A DNA stretch of 64,000 bases, taken from assembly GCA_964035575.1 (NCBI GenBank), contig OZ037851.1, positions 868,001 through 932,000 on the forward strand, given 5' to 3'. The position numbers and the translations under genes were made by a program. The stretch is from Rhynchopus sp. YZ270_cl-10. Its lineage: Eukaryota; Euglenozoa; Diplonemea; Diplonemida; Diplonemidae. Below are positions 60,133 to 64,000 of this stretch, in pieces (positions within the stretch are counted from its first letter, which is position 1; each line of letters starts with the position of its first letter). The notes below the pieces were generated by a model, which did no database searches, had not been told where the DNA came from, and was given only the letters and a program-made list of their open reading frames with translations.

Positions 60133-61269
60133 AAGAGAAGTTGGAAAGCGCGGAAGACACACGGTGGCCTCTTAAGGACATTACGGGCATCATGACGTAG
60201 TAAATTACGAGGACCTTGACGCCGTCATGACGACGTATTTCCCCCCCGTTTTTTCCCTTGTCACTCGTCACGTAATGTCATTACGAGGCCACGTACAAAA
60301 ATACCCGGTTCTCCGTAAGAAGGGGGCCGTATGGAGGCTGTACGGAAACGATAAAGGAAGACTGAAGTCGCCAAAAAAGCTACTCCAAAGATTCTGAGGA
60401 AATAAGACGCTATCGACTTTGCTACCTTTTGAGATAGCAAGGTATCGGCCTATAAAAGGGAAAAGGTGGATGACATTTTTAGTGTTTATTTTTGGCATTT
60501 TTTTTTTGAAGGGGGGGAATAAGGGTATGCGGCTGTAAAGTCGCAGTTCTGCTTTTTGGTTTATTTATTGGTCTTATTTACACAATATTACTATGTACCT
60601 CAAGAAATAAGGGGGAAAAAAACTTCTTTGTTCAACGCTAGGTCTTTGCCCTTTACGGAACATTAACAATTGTCATTGGGAAAAAAAGATACGCTTTTTT
60701 TATCTGTGTTCTTTTTTGTTTTCATAAATTAGGTGCAGTTGCCACTTTCCCTCACGGCATTCACGTTTCTCTTAAAAAGGGGCTCACATATCCAATAGTT
60801 TGAATAATCGATAACGTATACGCATTTTTCTTTGAAAATGTGGTAAAATTAGTGACACCTGAGGATGCATTACACTATTTTATGAAAGCCTTTTTTTTTG
60901 ACATTCTTTTTTGCTTGAAGTACCTACACCCACAAGAGTAGATACACGACACATTTGTTAAACAGACCTACACTTTTTCCACGACAATTGAATTTCACCT
61001 GCACATGTTTACTCCTGTAGAGACACCACAAAAGAATAGAAATTCTTTCAAACTCTGTCGACGACAAAAACAGAATAAAATAGCTTGAAAAGCAACCTTA
61101 GCCTCTCGTGTTTAGTCACCTGCAAAAGATGTCTCTCTTCGCTGTTCTACTCCACTCTGTACTCAACGGAGTCATGCCTAAGGACATAGTGGCATAGTGG
61201 AACATATTTCATACGTAACCGAAATGTAACTGAATAGAAAAAAAGAGGGGAGAGGACGTCAGAGGGCAT
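60133..61269. other. intergenic DNA with motifs C and A
   Basis: No gene. It holds TTACGACG/CGTCATGACG words near 60170-60300 (a diverged inverted pair), the family C motif at 60848-60878 and the family A hairpin at 61091-61121. Confidence 0.5.
60848..61121 (-). repeat. family C motif (60848-60878) and family A hairpin (61091-61121)
   Basis: C: ATTAGTGACACCTGAGGATG then CATTACACTA. A: minus sense TTTTGCAGGTGACTAAACAC, GAGAGGCTAAGG, TTGCTTTTCAAGC; the inner stem is weak in this copy. It lies about 150 nt downstream of the stop of the Cys-rich membrane protein gene. Confidence 0.5.
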
Positions 61270-62964
61270 CTACCGTGCGACGCTGTCCTTCCTGGTGTTG
61301 TCCCCTCTGTACATTTTGTAGGTAGGGATCATGTCCTTTATGAGGATGACTGTGAACGCGATGCCCGCCATAACCCCGCAGATGATGGACACCACAAGCT
61401 CTATAAGCATGAACGGTTCGTCGCACATCGTTGTCGCCTCGGTATCGATTTTGTGGAGACCAAAATGGTACCAAAGGGTGGACCCCTTATCCACCTTACT
61501 CTTCAAACAACAGGTGTACATGCTTGCACGGTTGTACTCCACTTCAAAGGTAGAGATTGACTTCATATAAGCCCCCCACTCCCCCGATACACGTTCACCA
61601 ACGCGTTCACGGTCGAGATCAAAGGATGAAACATCCTTCAACTCCTTGTCGCAAATACTGTGTATAGCAACGCACTCCCCAGGGTTGGGCGACTCCCTCA
61701 AGATGCCGGCAGCGTCTTCATAGCACGCAGCCTGTCTGTTGCAGAGCACGGTGTTGACGGAGGGGTCGGTGGAGTACCCGAAGCAGTCTGCGTTGGTCAT
61801 GCAGGGGAGGTTCTTGACAAGCTTGACGCAGCCGTTTGTGGCCTCGTTGAAGATGTAGTCTTTGCCGCAGAGCAGGTTGAGCCGGGTAGCAGCAGCGTCA
61901 CCACCGAGACGGTGCCCAAAGGTGTCGGCATCACCCGAGAGCAGGTCCACACACTTCCCAATCATAAGCGGGCTAGGACCTGGGTACAGAGAGGGCAGCA
62001 CACACTGCGCACCATAAGCACATTTGTCGGTGTGCCTATACCTCCCACCAAACATACGGAGCAGACAGCTCTTGCCGTCCTTCACAAAGGCTTCACAGGT
62101 GCATGACATAAAAGCAACGTCTGTCTTAGGGTACAGCCCCCTCTCGCAGTGTCCAACCTGCAAGCCGCTCGGGTCAATAGGGAGTACAGGAAAGCCAGGC
62201 AGGAGGTCGTAGTCATGCTGTACGGTCATGCAGTTGCCGCCCTTCCCGACACGGTCCACCTTCACGCAGACCCCTGTTGCAGTCATCTCCTTCCACGTTG
62301 CCAGGCCAGATCCTTGCAGCACAGCGTCGCCCACCTTCATGAGTTTGCACCGGAGTGGCTCCTTGCTGAGACTGTACTCTGGGTCTGTTCCGCGTCGCAC
62401 TGAGTAGGTGCGCGTGTCTGCGAAGAAGCCTGGGTGGCAGAAGCTGTCTGCTGTGGGTACCTTGACGAAGACGTCCTTATGCTTGAAGTACCCCGCCATG
62501 AGGGTGACATGCGGTGCGGAGGCTAAGGTCGGGGTCGCGATGTTTGGGGAGCAGGGGTGGCCTTCCAAGGCATACAACGCACAGCGCCCACCTGCACCGC
62601 AGTAGCCCTCTTGGCAGGCAATGTCCGACCCGCACTCAGCCCCCATGGGTAAGGTGCGGGGCTTTGTGCATAAATTTGCATTGCACAGCTGCGACTTGCA
62701 GTGCGCATCGATTGTGCACGAACCACCAATATCAAGCGAGTCGGTGCACATCCTCAACGTAGGATGGCATATCTTCAAATCCTGATCACGGTCCCACAAG
62801 CTCCGCGCCGAAGTAGCCCCAGCATAGGCAGGCAAGGTAGCAGAGAGGTCTTGGTTAATGCACTGTTCCCCTGCCGCGCACGATCCAGAAGTCACCCTAC
62901 TACACACCTGAGCAACACTCTGCCTCACATACAAGGCGATTACAACTATCGCCACGTCCTTCAT
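61270..62964 (-). CDS. cysteine-rich type I membrane protein (564 aa)
   Basis: A signal peptide (residues 1-18, 'MKDVAIVVIALYVRQSVA') precedes an ectodomain with more than 30 cysteines, in modules resembling Dickkopf-N/EB or disulfide-rich repeats ('SCTIDAHCKSQLCNANLC', 'ECGSDIACQEGYCGAGGRC', 'PCMTNADCFGYS'). A single membrane helix (about 515-542, 'VVSIICGVMAGIAFTVILI') is followed by a short basic cytosolic tail. This architecture suggests a surface or endosomal receptor/adhesin; similar Cys-rich membrane proteins are common in free-living protists as multigene families, but I cannot name one. The ATG follows a TTTTTATCCAATA leader. No neighbour gives a functional clue. Confidence 0.75.
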   Translation of the reverse strand: MKDVAIVVIALYVRQSVAQVCSRVTSGSCAAGEQCINQDLSATLPAYAGATSARSLWDRDQDLKICHPTLRMCTDSLDIGGSCTIDAHCKSQLCNANLCTKPRTLPMGAECGSDIACQEGYCGAGGRCALYALEGHPCSPNIATPTLASAPHVTLMAGYFKHKDVFVKVPTADSFCHPGFFADTRTYSVRRGTDPEYSLSKEPLRCKLMKVGDAVLQGSGLATWKEMTATGVCVKVDRVGKGGNCMTVQHDYDLLPGFPVLPIDPSGLQVGHCERGLYPKTDVAFMSCTCEAFVKDGKSCLLRMFGGRYRHTDKCAYGAQCVLPSLYPGPSPLMIGKCVDLLSGDADTFGHRLGGDAAATRLNLLCGKDYIFNEATNGCVKLVKNLPCMTNADCFGYSTDPSVNTVLCNRQAACYEDAAGILRESPNPGECVAIHSICDKELKDVSSFDLDRERVGERVSGEWGAYMKSISTFEVEYNRASMYTCCLKSKVDKGSTLWYHFGLHKIDTEATTMCDEPFMLIELVVSIICGVMAGIAFTVILIKDMIPTYKMYRGDNTRKDSVAR

Positions 62965-64000
62965 TATTGGATAAAAATCAAGTCAAAAATAGCTATGAAA
63001 AAATCTGGATTGGAGTGGATATTTTTAGAAAATGGGTTAAAGTTATTCAGGGAAAAGAGGAGGGGGGGGAAGAGGAAAACCATTTGACACCTCCTCAAAG
63101 TGTAGCGAATATACAGACGTTTGAAGTTTTTGTTTTGTTTTGTTTTTAGATAAAAAAGCGAGAGAAAGGATATAATGTACGATAGGAAAGAGAGAGAAAA
63201 ATATGAAAGACAAAGAGATAAAAAAAAGGAGGGGGGAGGATATTTTCTGCACTGGGGCAGAGCTGGCGCTCTTATCCGTGCTGTTCCCCCCCTATTTGGA
63301 AAAATATTTTTTTTTTCAACACACATTCAAAATTTTGCGCCAGAAGCCCACCCCACCCATCCTACGCGACACAACCCTGTCTCCCTATGCTAACAAAAAG
63401 ACGTTGTTAACGTTGCCAGAAGGTAGGTGGGCATGTGTGTTTGATAACTCATAGGGGAAATTCTTGCACAGAATATGGCCTCAAGTGTGCATGTGTATGT
63501 ACTCAGAACCCGATTCTGGGTACCAAAAGAAGTTTAGTTCGACCCTCATCTCACGGACACGCACAGGTATTATTATACGAAAAAGGCTTATTGGTGACAG
63601 AGGAGGGAGGAACCAACCCTAGCTTTGCAGACCTAACACAAACAAATAGTAACACTGATAGGTAAAAAGGAAAAAAAGGTTTTTTTCGTTGATTGCTCAA
63701 TTACCCTGTTAGAGGGGTGATTTGGCGACCGTATCGGAGGAACTATTTCTCCTTTTAAGCTACGCTTGTAGGTATAAAAAAAAAGGGGTGAAGTTGATAG
63801 CGGTACCGTCTGTATGGACAGACCCAGAGAAAAAGACTTGAAAGATGAATACGTCTCACACATTGTTCAAAAATTGATTCTGATAACATGAAGACATCAC
63901 TTTGCAGACACGGTACAAAAGAGGCGATGCCACACAGCACCACACTATGATATGTCCACCATTGCAGAGAGTGTGAAGGGGGGCAATGGTGACAGAAGAC
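62965..64000. other. intergenic DNA at the right edge
   Basis: No gene is convincing. AT-rich and GA-rich tracts near 63150-63240. A family A variant occurs at 63842-63870 (minus sense GAACAATGTGTGAGACG, TATTCATCTTTC), preceded on the plus strand by GAAGTTGATAGCGG at 63789, which resembles the start of family B. Confidence 0.5.

Noticed and set aside
13881-63870. Family A as hammerhead or other known self-cleaving ribozyme
   Set aside because: The GATGA word resembles part of a hammerhead core on the plus strand, but the CTGATGA and GAAA core elements are not both present in any copy.
13881-63870. Family A as box C/D snoRNAs
   Set aside because: AGATGA is near box C, but no CTGA box D at the proper distance is conserved.

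Overview
The window looks like nuclear DNA of a protist. From about 15.4 kb to 63 kb every host-type gene (WD40 protein, two paralogous secreted glycoside hydrolases, glutathione transferase, glyoxalase-fold protein, glycosyltransferase, multi-pass membrane protein, DENN-GRAM-DysF protein, RPC4-like protein, sulfatase-modifying-factor-like protein, cysteine-rich type I membrane protein) lies on the minus strand, is a single uninterrupted ORF, and is usually preceded by a pyrimidine tract and an AG shortly before the ATG. Long same-strand arrays of intronless genes, plus a tyrosine-recombinase retroelement whose domains are ordered Gag-YR-RT/RNase H (the order I recall for trypanosomatid VIPER), suggest a euglenozoan and most likely a diplonemid. 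This is inference; a dinoflagellate or another trans-splicing protist is not excluded. The standard genetic code fits all genes.

Layout. 0-2.5 kb: the 3' end of one plus-strand gene, then a 667-residue protein with an XRE-like helix-turn-helix and three C2H2 zinc fingers. 3.3-7.3 kb: a composite repeat with a 23-bp terminal inverted repeat, holding a 2.4-kb 9-bp minisatellite and a 0.67-kb (CAGTA)n array. 7.3-8.3 kb: a ~1-kb near-perfect palindrome. 8.3-10.6 kb: C-rich DNA without a convincing gene. 10.57-13.06 kb: an apparently intact pogo-type DNA transposon whose transposase gene has one 53-nt spliceosomal intron. 15.4-24.4 kb: the WD40 gene and two tandem hydrolase genes that share gene-converted segments. 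24.76-30.14 kb: a very young VIPER/DIRS-like retroelement inside a (GGA)n array. 30.6-34.7 kb: glutathione transferase, double-VOC protein and glycosyltransferase. 34.7-40.8 kb: gene-free, with several foldback elements. 40.9-43.1 kb: membrane protein. 43.6-47.3 kb: a decayed hAT transposon holding a piggyBac-like element and a LINE RNase H scrap. 49.6-50.9 kb: a second piggyBac-like element abutting the stop codon of the DENN gene. 50.9-63 kb: four more minus-strand genes.

The most unusual signal is in the intergenic DNA. A ~35-nt imperfect hairpin (here family A) occurs at least 17 times, its two-tier stem pairing best in the minus-strand RNA, which is the sense strand of the genes. It is accompanied by two other short conserved motifs (families B and C). 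Several copies sit just 5' of a pyrimidine-AG-ATG module. I propose they are RNA processing signals (trans-splicing or polyadenylation) or a family of small structured RNAs. One copy is split by a 137-bp MITE whose 5-bp target duplication shows the uninterrupted site.
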